Assembly (NCBI GenBank): GCA_020073365.1
Contig: JAIQFL010000070.1
Coordinates: 1-39,864, forward strand
Reading direction: 5' to 3'
DNA from: Terriglobia bacterium
Lineage (GTDB): Bacteria; Acidobacteriota; Terriglobia; Bryobacterales; Bryobacteraceae
DNA length: 39,864 nucleotides
Positions within the stretch are counted from its first letter, which is position 1; every line of letters begins with the position of its first letter. The notes beneath the pieces were generated by a model. It made no database searches and was not told the origin of the DNA. It saw nothing but the letters and a program-made list of their open reading frames with translations. The position numbers and the translations under genes were made by a program. Positions 7,530 through 16,046 of this stretch are shown piece by piece.

Positions 7530-10500
7530 GTGTACCGGAGAAGTGACCACATCGAGCGGGCCGGTTTGGTTGCGGCCGTGGAGCAGGCCGCGGACGGCAT
7601 CGTCATCACCGATACCAACGGGAAAATCCAGTACGTGAATCCCGCGTTCACCGCGATGACGGGATATACCAGCGAGGAAGCTGTGGGGCAGTACCCGCGC
7701 ATCCTCAAATCGGGACGCCAGCCCGCGGCGCTTTACGAAGAGCTCTGGAAAACCATCCGTTCCGGGCGGGTCTGGCACGGAGAGCTCATCAACCGGCGCA
7801 AGGACGGAACCTTCTATCACGAGGAGATGCGAATCGCTCCCGTGCGGGGCTCGAACGGCGAAACGGTCAGCTTCATCGCGATCAAGCGGGACGTGACTGA
7901 GCGGCGGGCGGCCGAGGAAGCGCAGCGGTTCCTCGCCGCGATTGTGGAAAGTTCCGAGGACGCCATCGTCGGCTATACACCCGCCGGTATCATCCTCACT
8001 TGGAACCGCGGCGCGGAGGCAGTTTTTGGCTATACTGCCGGAGAAGCGATCGGGAAACACGTGTCCCTGCTGGTGTCACCCGAACGGCTGCCCCGCCTGA
8101 GGCGCCTTACCGAACAGCTATTGCAGGGCAATGTCGTCCTACAATACGAGGGCCAGTGCGTCCGCAAGGACGGACGGGGGATTCACGTATCCGTTACAGC
8201 CTGCCCCATCAGAAACTCCGAAGGAGACGTGGCGGCCGTCTCCACGATTCTCCGCGACGTCTCGGAGCGCCAGGAGGCTGAGCGAGCGCGAGCTTTGCTG
8301 GCCTCGATCGTTGACTCTTCGGACGAAGCGATTCACGGCGTAGAGCTGGACGGGACCATCGTCAGTTGGAACCGGGGCGCCGAAATGCTGTTCGGTTACT
8401 CGAGCCACGAAATCATCGGAAAGAGCGCTGCCATCCTCGCTCCACCTGGCCGCTGCGACGACGTGCGCCAGTACCTCGAGGCTATCCGGCAGGGGAGCAC
8501 CATCAGCCCGTTCGATACGGTTCTTCAAGGGAAGGATGGACGCGGGATCGATGTCTCGCTCTCCATCTTCCCGATCCGGAATCCAGCCGGAGAAGTAGTG
8601 GGCGCTGCCGGCATCGCTCGCGACATCGGCCAGCGCTTGGGAGCCGAGCGGAAGCTTCGGGAAAGCGAAGAGCGATTCCGCGGGGTCTTTGAGCACGCAC
8701 AGGTCGGCATGTGCGTGGCCGGGCTGGACGGGCGTTTCCTCCAGGTGAATCCGGCGTTTTGCCGGATGGTGGGATATACCGAACAGGAGCTGCTCGCCAA
8801 GGCCTGGACGGAACTGATTCACCCCGATGATCTGGAGCCTGCCCTGCGGAGGAGGGAGCAGTTGTCGAAGGACCCCGGCGGATGCGTGGACGCGGAAATA
8901 CGCCATATTCACCGCAGCGGAAGTGTGGTGTGGGGGCGCGTGAGGGTCTCGTTGGTACGAGACTCCGGCGGAAGCCCATTGTTTGTTGTGGTCCACGCGG
9001 AAGACATCACAGAGCGCAAGCGGGCGGCGGAGGCGCTGCGCGAGAGTGAAGAGCGCTTCCGCATCATGGCAGACGGTTGCCCGGCGGTGATGTGGGTGAC
9101 CGACGCAGAGGGTGGGATTCAGTTCATCAACCGGGCATTCCGGGAAACCTGCGGGGTAACCTTCGAACAAGTGGAAGGCGGCAAGTGGCAGTCACTGATT
9201 CATCCGGACGATGCGCCTGAATATGTCCGGGCATTCCGCCGTGCGTTGGAGGAGCATACGCCTTTCAGGGGCGAAGCGCGTGCCCGGCGTGCCGATGGCG
9301 AGTGGCGGTGGACCGAGTCGCACGCGGAGCCGCGCTTTTCCCCGGGTCGCGAGTTCCTGGGGCTCGCCGGTATCAGCCCTGACATCACCGAGCGCAAGCA
9401 CGCCGAGCAAGCCTTGCAGCGCAGCGAAGAAAAGTTTCGCCAGTTGGCGGAAAACATTCGCGAAGTCTTTTGGATGATGCCTCCGGCAGCCACCGAGATA
9501 CTGTATGTCAGCCCTGCCTATGAACAGGTCTGGGGAAGGACCTGCGACAGCCTCTACCAGAGACCGGCGTCCTGGCTGGATGCGGTCCACCCCGAGGACC
9601 TGGGACAGGCCCGTTCAAACTTGCCGAGGCTCATGCGGGGAGAAACTGCTGAATCGGAATTCCGTATACGAACACCTGACGGGCAGGCGAAATGGATCCG
9701 AAACCGAGCCTTTCCCATACGGGACCAGGGCGGGCAACTGATTCGAATCGTCGGAATTGCGGAGGAGATTACCGAGCGGAAGCGCTACGAGGCCGAGCTG
9801 ATTCACGCCCGGGAAGGTGCGGATGCCGCCAATCGGGCGAAGAGCCGTTTTCTGGCCAACATGAGCCACGAAATCCGCACGCCCATGAACGGCGTCATTG
9901 GCATGATTCAACTGCTCTTCGAGACTGATCTCACTCCGGAGCAACGGCAATACGCCACCGTGGCTCAGGCCAGCGGGCAGACTCTGCTGGCCCTCATCGA
10001 CGACATCCTGGACCTTTCCAGGATCGAGGCGCGGAAGATCACCCTGGAGAATCTGAGCTTCGACCTGCGCCAGACCGTCGAGGACGTCGTCCAGCTTATG
10101 CGCGTCCAGGCCAGAGCGAAGGGACTCCCCATCCATTCGCGCGTGTCGCCGGATATTCCTCCGTTCCTGCGCGGCGATGCCCACCGCCTGCGCCAGGTGT
10201 TGTCCAATCTCTTTGCCAATGCCATTAAGTTCACCGAGCGCGGGGTGGTAACGATGGATGCAGCACTCGAGCGCCAGGGGGAGGGCACGGCAACGGTTCG
10301 TTTCACTATCACCGATACGGGAATCGGGATACGGCCAGACCAGGTCGCGGCGCTATTCTCGCCGTTCACCCAGGCAGACGCATCCACGACGCGCAAGTAC
10401 GGCGGCACCGGGCTCGGGCTGGCTATCTGCAAGCAGCTAGTCGAGATGATGGGGGGAACCATCGGCGTCGACAGCCGGGAAGGCCGGGGTTCCACCTTCT

Positions 10501-11390
10501 GGTTCACCGTGGTTTTTGATCTGGCGCACCCCAACCAGCAGCCAACCGCGACCGAGCGGGGGGATGGGCGCTTCGGTGCGGCGGGTGGGACGACCCGCGT
10601 TGAAATTGACGCGCGAATCCTGGTGGCTGAGGACAATGCCACCAACCGGGACGTCGCTCTTGCGCAACTGCGGAAGCTGGGATACGAAGCCAGCGCAGTC
10701 ACCAACGGCGCCGAGGCCGTCGAAGCGGTACAGCATGGACGCTACGACCTGGTGTTGATGGACTGCGAGATGCCGGAGATGGACGGCTTCGAAGCGACCC
10801 GCCGTATCCGCGGGTCGGTTCATCCGGGCATTCCCATCATCGCCCTTACCGCCGACGCAATGTCGGGCGATCGGGATCGATGCCTGAGCGAGGGAATGAA
10901 CGACTATCTAGCAAAACCGGTGGAGATGGGGCTGCTGAGGGACGTTCTGGCCAAGTGGCTGCCCGTATCCGGCGCCGAAGACGCGGCCCAATCCACCGGG
11001 GAGAGGGCAGATGCCATTTTCAATGGGGAGGCACTGTTGCGGCGGCTGATGGGAGACCGGCAACTGGCCGGCATTGTCCTCAAAGCGTTCCTCCAGGATG
11101 TTCCCTCCCAGTTGAACAATTTGCGCGCGCGGCTCGATGAGGCGGATGCACCTGGTGCCCGGTCGCACGCGCACGCCCTCAAAGGAGCAGCGGCTACGGT
11201 TTCGGCAGAAGGTCTGCATGCCATCGCACGTGCGATAGAACGGGCCGGGACCGCCGGGCAGTTGGATCTCTGCGTCGAGCTTTTGCCCCGCGCGGTAGAG
11301 GAATTCGAGCGGTTCAAGAGCACTCTGGAGCGGGCGGGATGGAGTATGGACCAAAATGACGACGCCGGTTTTGAGAGGGATGCCCCATGA
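7530..11390 (+). CDS. Hybrid sensor histidine kinase with six PAS domains, receiver and Hpt domain
   Basis: A 1286-residue cytoplasmic sensor. Six PAS/PAC modules run in series at about 10-130, 131-254, 255-378, 385-505, 508-633 and 634-760; most end in a D-[IV]-[TS]-ER-type segment that links to the next. The HisKA domain follows, with [17 protein letters not shown] (phospho-acceptor His780), then the ATPase domain with its N box (NLFANAIKF), DTGIGI and GGTGLGLAI. The receiver domain has ED at 1034-1035 and the acceptor Asp1078 in [13 protein letters not shown]-terminal Hpt domain has His1215 in [11 protein letters not shown] full phosphorelay is therefore present except for an output regulator. 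No transmembrane segment is visible, so the signal is probably internal (redox, light, gas or ligand). GTG start with GAGGTGA just upstream. No response regulator lies nearby. Confidence 0.93.
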   Translation: MYRRSDHIERAGLVAAVEQAADGIVITDTNGKIQYVNPAFTAMTGYTSEEAVGQYPRILKSGRQPAALYEELWKTIRSGRVWHGELINRRKDGTFYHEEMRIAPVRGSNGETVSFIAIKRDVTERRAAEEAQRFLAAIVESSEDAIVGYTPAGIILTWNRGAEAVFGYTAGEAIGKHVSLLVSPERLPRLRRLTEQLLQGNVVLQYEGQCVRKDGRGIHVSVTACPIRNSEGDVAAVSTILRDVSERQEAERARALLASIVDSSDEAIHGVELDGTIVSWNRGAEMLFGYSSHEIIGKSAAILAPPGRCDDVRQYLEAIRQGSTISPFDTVLQGKDGRGIDVSLSIFPIRNPAGEVVGAAGIARDIGQRLGAERKLRESEERFRGVFEHAQVGMCVAGLDGRFLQVNPAFCRMVGYTEQELLAKAWTELIHPDDLEPALRRREQLSKDPGGCVDAEIRHIHRSGSVVWGRVRVSLVRDSGGSPLFVVVHAEDITERKRAAEALRESEERFRIMADGCPAVMWVTDAEGGIQFINRAFRETCGVTFEQVEGGKWQSLIHPDDAPEYVRAFRRALEEHTPFRGEARARRADGEWRWTESHAEPRFSPGREFLGLAGISPDITERKHAEQALQRSEEKFRQLAENIREVFWMMPPAATEILYVSPAYEQVWGRTCDSLYQRPASWLDAVHPEDLGQARSNLPRLMRGETAESEFRIRTPDGQAKWIRNRAFPIRDQGGQLIRIVGIAEEITERKRYEAELIHAREGADAANRAKSRFLANMSHEIRTPMNGVIGMIQLLFETDLTPEQRQYATVAQASGQTLLALIDDILDLSRIEARKITLENLSFDLRQTVEDVVQLMRVQARAKGLPIHSRVSPDIPPFLRGDAHRLRQVLSNLFANAIKFTERGVVTMDAALERQGEGTATVRFTITDTGIGIRPDQVAALFSPFTQADASTTRKYGGTGLGLAICKQLVEMMGGTIGVDSREGRGSTFWFTVVFDLAHPNQQPTATERGDGRFGAAGGTTRVEIDARILVAEDNATNRDVALAQLRKLGYEASAVTNGAEAVEAVQHGRYDLVLMDCEMPEMDGFEATRRIRGSVHPGIPIIALTADAMSGDRDRCLSEGMNDYLAKPVEMGLLRDVLAKWLPVSGAEDAAQSTGERADAIFNGEALLRRLMGDRQLAGIVLKAFLQDVPSQLNNLRARLDEADAPGARSHAHALKGAAATVSAEGLHAIARAIERAGTAGQLDLCVELLPRAVEEFERFKSTLERAGWSMDQNDDAGFERDAP

Positions 11391-11506
11391 TCCATCTGGA
11401 CGCCGGTCTGCAGCGGCGACCACCCTCCCCCCGGGTCCACTCGGAGGTGAGGACGCCGGTTCTCTTCAACCCGGTCCGCGTCCGCGCGTGTCCGCGCGGA
11501 TCCCTG

Positions 11507-11540
11507 TTGACAGCCATCCCAATTTTCTCTAGTATGTAGA
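11507..11540 (+). promoter_or_regulatory. Sigma-70 promoter and probable PadR operator
   Basis: TTGACA at 11507-11512 and TAGTAT at 11530-11535 are separated by exactly 17 bp, close to the consensus. The -10 box sits inside a small dyad, TCTA-gtatg-TAGA at 11528-11540, four bases before the PadR start codon. The position fits autorepression by PadR. The very short leader leaves no room for a normal ribosome-binding site. Confidence 0.7.
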
Positions 11541-11544
11541 AATC

Positions 11545-11883
11545 ATGCCCAAGGGCGAATCGCTGGGCGAGTTCGAACATCTGGTGCTCCTCGCGATCCT
11601 CCGCCTCGGAGCCGATGCCTATGGCATGCGTGTGCGGCGCGAAATCGCCGAGCGGACCGGGCGCGATGCGGCCATTGGAGCGGTCTACTCGACCCTCGAC
11701 CGGTTGGCGGACAAAGGGCTGGTGGTCTCCACGGTGGGCGACCCTACACCGGAGCGGGGCGGCCGGGCCAAGCGGTCGTTTCGCCTGACCGGCGCTGGAG
11801 CCGACGCTGTGAACCGGGCCAGGCGGGATTTGGCGAACATGCTCGAAGGCCTCGTCTTTCCTAATCCAGGCAGGGCCAGATGA
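11545..11883 (+). CDS. PadR family transcriptional regulator
   Basis: A 112-residue winged-helix repressor. FEHLVLLAILRLGADAYGMRVRREI is the first helices, AAIGAVYSTLDRLADKGLV the recognition region, and RGGRAKRSFRLTGAG the wing, all as in the PadR N-terminal domain. In Acidobacteria such genes typically precede and overlap a long FtsX/MacB-type permease gene. Here the stop TGA overlaps an ATG (ATGA at 11880-11883) that begins a permease now reduced to its first 44 codons, so the regulator is orphaned. It is probably autoregulated through the dyad at its promoter. Confidence 0.92.
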   Translation: MPKGESLGEFEHLVLLAILRLGADAYGMRVRREIAERTGRDAAIGAVYSTLDRLADKGLVVSTVGDPTPERGGRAKRSFRLTGAGADAVNRARRDLANMLEGLVFPNPGRAR

Positions 11884-12011
11884 AGCCGCCGGCAATCGCG
11901 CGGGCCCTGTTGCTGGCAGTGGCTGGAGAGACCGAGGCCGTGTATGTGGACGGCGATCTCGAGGAGGAATTTGCGCACATATGCCTTGCCCGCCGGGGGC
12001 GCTTTCGTTGG
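11880..12011 (+). pseudogene. N-terminal remnant of an ADOP-type ABC permease
   Basis: The ATG overlaps the PadR stop (ATGA). The first 44 codons read MKPPAIARALLLAVAGETEA, then VYVDGDLEEEFAHICLARRG and RFRW, which matches the cytoplasmic prefix found at the start of many acidobacterial permeases (PPxxARxLL...GDLEEEFxxxxxxxGxxxARRW). After the tryptophan the similarity stops and the frame runs on without meaning into the end of the oppositely oriented TonB-receptor gene. The permease body (about 800 codons) is absent. The break lies about 40 bp before a palindromic repeat at 12052-12073. Confidence 0.75.
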
Positions 12012-12051
12012 TCGAGGGTAAGACCGCGGCACATTAGGGGCAAGGAAACCA

Positions 12052-12073
12052 ACACAGGCAAGAATGCCTGTGT
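12052..12073. repeat. Palindromic repeat, 9-bp arms (REP-like, copy 1)
   Basis: ACACAGGCA at 12052-12060 and TGCCTGTGT at 12065-12073 are perfect inverted arms around AGAA. The reverse complement is almost the same sequence as 15495-15514, so this is a dispersed element. It lies between the permease remnant and the end of the receptor gene, and could also terminate transcription from either side. Confidence 0.7.
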
Positions 12074-12076
12074 CAC

Positions 12077-14413
12077 TCAGAACTCCGTCGTCAACCGCAT
12101 GGAAAAGCTCCGCGGCGCGGCGATCGCGGTGCCCGAGAACAGGCCGGCGAAATTGATGACGTTCAGGCGACCGGTCAGGTTCATCACGTTGGCTTCGACT
12201 CGCCACGCGCGGCGATCGGTCTTCCACAGGTCCACACCGGCGGAGGCGTCCAGGGAGAAGGAGGGGCGTACACGCCCTCGGTCCAGGTTCAGCCGGTCGA
12301 CAATTCGTTGGCCGTACTGCGCAATCGCGTCTTCGCGGGTGCCATCGAACTCGATGGGCAAGCCGCTGCCGTACGACCCGCCCAACGCCACCCAGGCGCG
12401 CGGAACAACCTGGTAGCGCATCCGGCTATGGACGGTGTTGCGCTGGTCCTGGGTGACCGGAAAGTGGTCGGTGGCGCTCAGCAATGCGTTGGCATTGTCG
12501 CCCAGGAAAAGTCCCCCGGTGACCGGCAGGTAGCCGACGCCGAGCAGGTTGGAGTAGCTCACGGATCCCGAAACAGGACCCCAGCGCGGTACTTCCAGCT
12601 TCACTTCCACGCCGTGGATTTCAGCCTTGCGGAAGCCGATGGGAAAGCCGACGCCGGTGTTGAGGAGCACGTCGTCATCCGCGTAGTTGGTCATGTTGCG
12701 GCGGAAGTAGCTCGCTTCCATCCGAAGCTTCCGGAACAGGCCCTTGGTGAAGCCTGCCTCATAGAAGTTGCCCAAAGACGGCCGCACCGGGAGTCGCAGG
12801 ACGTTGTCGTTCAAAGCCGCCACGGCGGCGGAGCTCGCCAGCAACAGGTTTTCGAAAGCCGGCGTCTGGAACACGCGGTCGTAGGAAGCGTGCAGCACCA
12901 GGTCGGCGGCCGGCCAATGCCAGGCAATTCCCAGCCGGGGGCTGAAGGCGCTCTCGTCGGTAATGAGCCGGTAGTGGTCCCACCGGAGGCCGGCGCTCAA
13001 GGTCCAGTTCCCCAGCCGCACCAGATCCTGCACGAAGAGGGCCTGCTCCCGGTCCTGCCTGCGGTCGGAGAAGGTGAACCGGCCGGGCGTGTCCGAATCG
13101 AACGCCACCGGGTTGGCGATCAGGTAGCTGAAGCCCTCCTGAACGGAACCGAAGTCCGATTCCACGCCAGCCTTGAGTTCCTGATGGCCCAGATGCGCCG
13201 ACACCGTGGCCTTCAGATAGCCCTCGCGGAAGCCGCGGTCCTGCGCCGCGACGATCGGTGTGGCCAGGGGATTGGACCACAGACTGGCGGAAAGGTCGCG
13301 TACCATGCCGCGAAAATCGCCCAGCCAATTCGGCGAGAAAATGTGCTGGTAGGAGAGTTGCCCCAGAGTCTCGTAGCTGTCACGATCCTGGCGCTGCCCG
13401 GCCTCCTGCTGCACTTGTTCATTGGGCACCAGGAATCTGGATTGCGCCCGGCGAAACACCAGGCCCAGCCGGTCGCTGTCACTGAGGTCTCTCTCGTAGT
13501 GTGTCGCGAAACTGCCGGTGGTCCCCTGATTGGTGTAGTTCTGCTCCACGGGAGGATCGAGAAACCGATCGGTGCGCGCCGCGTCGCCGCTGAGGCTCAG
13601 GGTGTTGCGGCCCCACCCGTACTGCGCCATGGCGTATCCGTCCGCGGTATCGAAGCTGCCGCCGGAAGCCGCGACCTTGCCATGGAGGCCCGGCCGCGCG
13701 TCCCGGGCGGTCGTGACCTCGATGATTCCGCCCAATTTCCGTCCGTACTCGGCCGGATAGTTGGCCGTCAAAACGTTCATCGACTGTACGTCGTCCGCTT
13801 CGATTTCCGGGGCAAATGAGGGCGACCGATTGTCCGTCATGGGTATCCCGTCAACCACGTACTGGGTCTGGTACTCGGAGCCGCGGGGATGGAGGACGGC
13901 GTTGGCTTCCATCAGCCATCCCGGCTGTGTGTTGACCAGATCGACAACCGATCTGCCCGGCTGTCCGGAGGGGCGGTCGCGAAGTTCGTCCGCGCCGATG
14001 CGATGGTTGGCGCCGGTACGATGGGGGTCGATGAGGGTCCCCGTATCGCTCACCACTACGGTGGTGTCGACACTGGAAATGCTCAGGGTGACCCGATGCT
14101 CCAGCGGAATGGCGGAGCGTATCTCCAGGAGTTCCGAAGCCGGCGCGAACCCCTCGTGCCGGATCTCCAGGCGGTACAAACCGAACGGAAGACGCTTGGC
14201 AATCAGCTTCCCGTCCGGATCGGTGGCAAAGGTACGGCGGTATTGGTTGGAGCTGCTGATCAGTTCCACGGAGGCCGGAACCGGGAGACCAGCCGGGTCG
14301 GTGACCGTCACCCGCAGTTCGCCGGTCTCATTTTGCGCCAGGAGCGCCGCGGCGAACCATAGAACGGGAAGGACCAACCAGCAATAACGTTTCAACTCGG
14401 CACCCACATACAT
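12077..14413 (-). CDS. TonB-dependent receptor with N-terminal carboxypeptidase-regulatory-like domain
   Basis: A 778-residue outer-membrane protein. After a signal peptide (LVLPVLWFAAALLAQ) comes a beta-sandwich of the carboxypeptidase-regulatory-like type (GELRVTVTDPAGLPVPASVEL to about residue 110), then a plug domain containing TQYVVDGIPMTDN and VLTANYPAEYGRKLGG, then a long beta-barrel ending in SFSMRLTTEF with a terminal phenylalanine, as expected for barrel insertion. The family imports large substrates using TonB energy; the substrate here is unknown. I chose ATG at 14413, directly before the signal peptide; a longer frame to 14545 would run through the 15-bp tandem repeat. It is divergent from the CoA-binding gene. 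Confidence 0.9.
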   Translation of the reverse strand: MYVGAELKRYCWLVLPVLWFAAALLAQNETGELRVTVTDPAGLPVPASVELISSSNQYRRTFATDPDGKLIAKRLPFGLYRLEIRHEGFAPASELLEIRSAIPLEHRVTLSISSVDTTVVVSDTGTLIDPHRTGANHRIGADELRDRPSGQPGRSVVDLVNTQPGWLMEANAVLHPRGSEYQTQYVVDGIPMTDNRSPSFAPEIEADDVQSMNVLTANYPAEYGRKLGGIIEVTTARDARPGLHGKVAASGGSFDTADGYAMAQYGWGRNTLSLSGDAARTDRFLDPPVEQNYTNQGTTGSFATHYERDLSDSDRLGLVFRRAQSRFLVPNEQVQQEAGQRQDRDSYETLGQLSYQHIFSPNWLGDFRGMVRDLSASLWSNPLATPIVAAQDRGFREGYLKATVSAHLGHQELKAGVESDFGSVQEGFSYLIANPVAFDSDTPGRFTFSDRRQDREQALFVQDLVRLGNWTLSAGLRWDHYRLITDESAFSPRLGIAWHWPAADLVLHASYDRVFQTPAFENLLLASSAAVAALNDNVLRLPVRPSLGNFYEAGFTKGLFRKLRMEASYFRRNMTNYADDDVLLNTGVGFPIGFRKAEIHGVEVKLEVPRWGPVSGSVSYSNLLGVGYLPVTGGLFLGDNANALLSATDHFPVTQDQRNTVHSRMRYQVVPRAWVALGGSYGSGLPIEFDGTREDAIAQYGQRIVDRLNLDRGRVRPSFSLDASAGVDLWKTDRRAWRVEANVMNLTGRLNVINFAGLFSGTAIAAPRSFSMRLTTEF

Positions 14414-14445
14414 TATCCGTGATGTCAAACGCCCGTGGAGGTGGG

Positions 14446-14496
14446 GACGGGGTAGGTAGAGACGGGGTGGGTAGAGACGGGGTAGGTAGAGACGGG
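14446..14496. repeat. 15-bp tandem repeat, three copies plus a partial one
   Basis: GACGGGGTAGGTAGA at 14446-14460, the same with one change (GACGGGGTGGGTAGA) at 14461-14475, again at 14476-14490, then GACGGG. It fills the 125-bp gap between the receptor gene and the divergent CoA-binding gene, so its copy number could change promoter spacing or leader length for both. Confidence 0.9.
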
Positions 14497-14538
14497 CGCC
14501 CGCACGTTCAAGATGATAAGATCCGAAATGGAGGATAC

Positions 14539-15003
14539 ATGACAACCATCCAAAATATCCGGGATTTCCTTGGCCTCAAACGTCTGGCGGTAGTGGGCGT
14601 CTCCCGGAACCCGCAGGACTTCACGCGGACCCTGTTCCGCGAACTGCTGCGCCGCGGATATGATGTGGTGCCGGTGAATCCCAACCTCGCAGAAGTGGAG
14701 GGTCTCCCGTGCCTTCCGCATGTTCAGGATGTATCGCCGCCGGTCGAAGGCGCGCTGCTGCTCACCAAACCCTCGGTGACGGATCAGGTGGTGCGGGAGT
14801 GCGCGCAGGCGGGCGTCCGGCGCGTCTGGATGTACCGCGCAGCCGGCGCAGGGGCCGTAAGCCAAGGGGCCGTTGGCTACTGCCAATCGAACGGCATCGA
14901 CCTGGTAGAGGGCGAGTGCCCCTTCATGTTCCTGGAGGGGACGTCGTGGCCCCATCGGTTGCACGGGTTTTGCCGGAAGATGCTGGGCCGGTACCCGCAA
15001 TGA
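14539..15003 (+). CDS. CoA-binding domain protein (CoA_binding_2 type)
   Basis: A 154-residue single Rossmann-fold protein. LKRLAVVGVSRNPQDFTRTL carries the nucleotide-binding loop and RELLRRGYDVVPVNPN the second strand; CAQAGVRRVWMYRAAG, then LVEGECPFMFLEG near the end, are typical of the YccU/CoA_binding_2 family. These proteins bind CoA, but their cellular role is not settled. ATG at 14539 has GGAGG at 14530-14534. A longer frame from 14419 exists only because the 15-bp repeat is a multiple of three and contains no stop. The DUF4920 gene follows after 44 bp. Confidence 0.9.
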   Translation: MTTIQNIRDFLGLKRLAVVGVSRNPQDFTRTLFRELLRRGYDVVPVNPNLAEVEGLPCLPHVQDVSPPVEGALLLTKPSVTDQVVRECAQAGVRRVWMYRAAGAGAVSQGAVGYCQSNGIDLVEGECPFMFLEGTSWPHRLHGFCRKMLGRYPQ

Positions 15004-15047
15004 ACATTCCGGGGCGCCGGCAGGTCGACTCGCGTGATAATAAAAGG

Positions 15048-15494
15048 ATGAAGATTCTGCTCGCTACCCTGGCCGCTGTCAGCCTGCTCTCCGCCGCCGA
15101 GATCAAACTGGGCAAACCGTTCACGGTGAAAGAACCTGTGGCTCTCCAGACGCTGCTGGCCCACCCCGACGATTACACCGGCAAGACCGTGCAGGTGGAG
15201 GGCAGGATCGCCGAGGTCTGCCAGATGATGGGCTGCTGGCTGGACCTCACCAACGACGACGGGCAGAAGATTCGCATCAAGGTCAACGATGGAGAAATCG
15301 AGTTTCCCAAGGACTCCGCGGGCAAGAGGGCAGTGGCCGAAGGCAAATTCACCAAGACCGAGTTGACACGGGATGAAGCCGTGGCGCGGGCCAAGGAAGA
15401 AGCCGAGGAGAAAGGCAGGAAGTTCGACCCCTCTTCAGTCAAGAGCGGCATGACCCTGTACGAGATCCAGGGCACCAGCGCAGTGATCCGGTAA
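15048..15494 (+). CDS. Secreted DUF4920 family protein
   Basis: A 148-residue protein with a signal peptide (MKILLATLAAVSLLSAA). The core segment, YTGKTVQVEGRIAEVCQMMG followed by CWLDL, has the Cys-x4-Gly-Cys-Trp signature of DUF4920, an OB-like periplasmic domain of unknown function; the two cysteines could bind metal or form a disulfide. The C-terminal third is charged and helical (ARAKEEAEEKG). AAGGATG places a weak ribosome-binding site right at the start. Probably in one transcript with the CoA-binding gene upstream; a hairpin directly follows the stop codon. Confidence 0.88.
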   Translation: MKILLATLAAVSLLSAAEIKLGKPFTVKEPVALQTLLAHPDDYTGKTVQVEGRIAEVCQMMGCWLDLTNDDGQKIRIKVNDGEIEFPKDSAGKRAVAEGKFTKTELTRDEAVARAKEEAEEKGRKFDPSSVKSGMTLYEIQGTSAVIR

Positions 15495-15514
15495 CACGGG
15501 CATTCCTGCCTGTG
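15495..15514 (+). terminator. Hairpin after the DUF4920 gene; copy 2 of the 12052 palindromic repeat
   Basis: CACGGGCA (15495-15502) pairs with TGCCTGTG (15507-15514), one G-T pair, around TTCC; CGTTTTGTTT follows, so it may end transcription. The sequence is a near match to the reverse complement of the palindrome at 12052-12073, showing that a mobile or repeated extragenic palindrome doubles as a terminator. Confidence 0.65.
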
Positions 15515-15535
15515 CGTTTTGTTTGGGCTGTTTGG

Positions 15536-15694
15536 CTACGCTGCGGGAGGGAGAGGACCACCGCCGGCCAAAGCCAGGTCGCGCTTCCTCACCAACTCCG
15601 CCAGCACCTTGACCCGGTGCTCGAAAGCGGGGTCGGCTTCCGTGGTTCGCTGCAAGCGGGCCCGCGCAAGCTCGACCCGTTCCTCGATAGTCAC
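15536..15694 (-). CDS. Possible small protein (52 aa), uncertain
   Basis: From a GTG at 15694 the frame reads MTIEERVELARARLQRTTEA, then DPAFEHRVKVLAELVRKRDL, ending GGGPLPPAA. The composition is that of a soluble helical protein, with charged heptads and no stops, unlike the random frames around it. There is no clear ribosome-binding site and no start ATG, and a stop lies about 45 bp upstream, so it could be a fragment. I do not recognise a family. Confidence 0.3.
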   Translation of the reverse strand: MTIEERVELARARLQRTTEADPAFEHRVKVLAELVRKRDLALAGGGPLPPAA

Positions 15695-15815
15695 CAGGGG
15701 TTTGCAGCGGCCTAACGTTCCTTGAATGACGCATCAGCAAAGCAGTCGGTCACTCCCGCCGAAAATCTCAGAAAATATGCGGCCGTTCAGAGGTCGCTCT
15801 GGGCGTGCGGAGAGC

Positions 15816-15883
15816 GGCCGTACTTGCGGACAGCGGCCGGGCGAGCGGGGTTGGCCGTACTTGCGGAGAGCGGCCGTACTTGC
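15816..15883 (+). repeat. GGCCGTACTTGC, three direct copies
   Basis: Exact copies at 15816-15827, 15853-15864 and 15872-15883. Two are preceded by GGAGAGC, giving a longer shared unit CGGAGAGCGGCCGTACTTGC. Spacing is irregular (37 and 19 bp), so this is not a CRISPR array. Confidence 0.8.
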
Positions 15884-15889
15884 AGGAGA

Positions 15890-16030
15890 GGGGTATCCAG
15901 GGTACCCCGTTTCCGAAATGCGGCATCCTCCGGGGACGGCTTTCAGCACACGACCCGTCTGAGTCAGACGGGTACCCCCTTGCAGTTTCAGCAGCTTGCC
16001 GGGAAATTTCCGTCGGAGTCAGACGGAAAT
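15890..16030. repeat. Cluster of three inverted repeats
   Basis: GGGGTA/TACCCC at 15890-15908; ACCCGTCTGA/TCAGACGGGT at 15953-15973, a perfect 10-bp dyad around one G; ATTTCCGTC/GACGGAAAT at 16006-16030 around a 7-base loop. The last two share the core CCGTC..GAGTCAGACGG with compensating outer bases (ACC/GGT against ATTT/AAAT), so they are variants of one hairpin. They sit just after the stop of the minus-strand gene at 16047. Confidence 0.8.
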
Positions 16031-16046
16031 CGACCGCTCCGGCGCA

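Larger units (their letters stand above)
15495..16046. other. 552-bp gene-poor stretch filled with repeats and palindromes
   Basis: Apart from the doubtful 52-codon frame, no gene is visible. The right half holds three copies of a 12-base motif and three successive dyads, listed separately. It separates the convergent DUF4920 gene and the second TIM-barrel gene. Confidence 0.6.

Noticed and set aside
12308-13819. A 503-codon open frame on the plus strand
   Set aside because: It lies wholly antisense to the TonB-dependent receptor, shows no domain, and is explained by high GC content.
14419-14538. Longer start for the CoA-binding protein with GVGRD repeats
   Set aside because: The repeat is a by-product of the 15-bp tandem repeat; the ATG at 14539 has GGAGG and gives the family length.
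15816-15883. CRISPR array made of GGCCGTACTTGC repeats
   Set aside because: Only 12 bases, three copies, irregular spacing and no cas genes.
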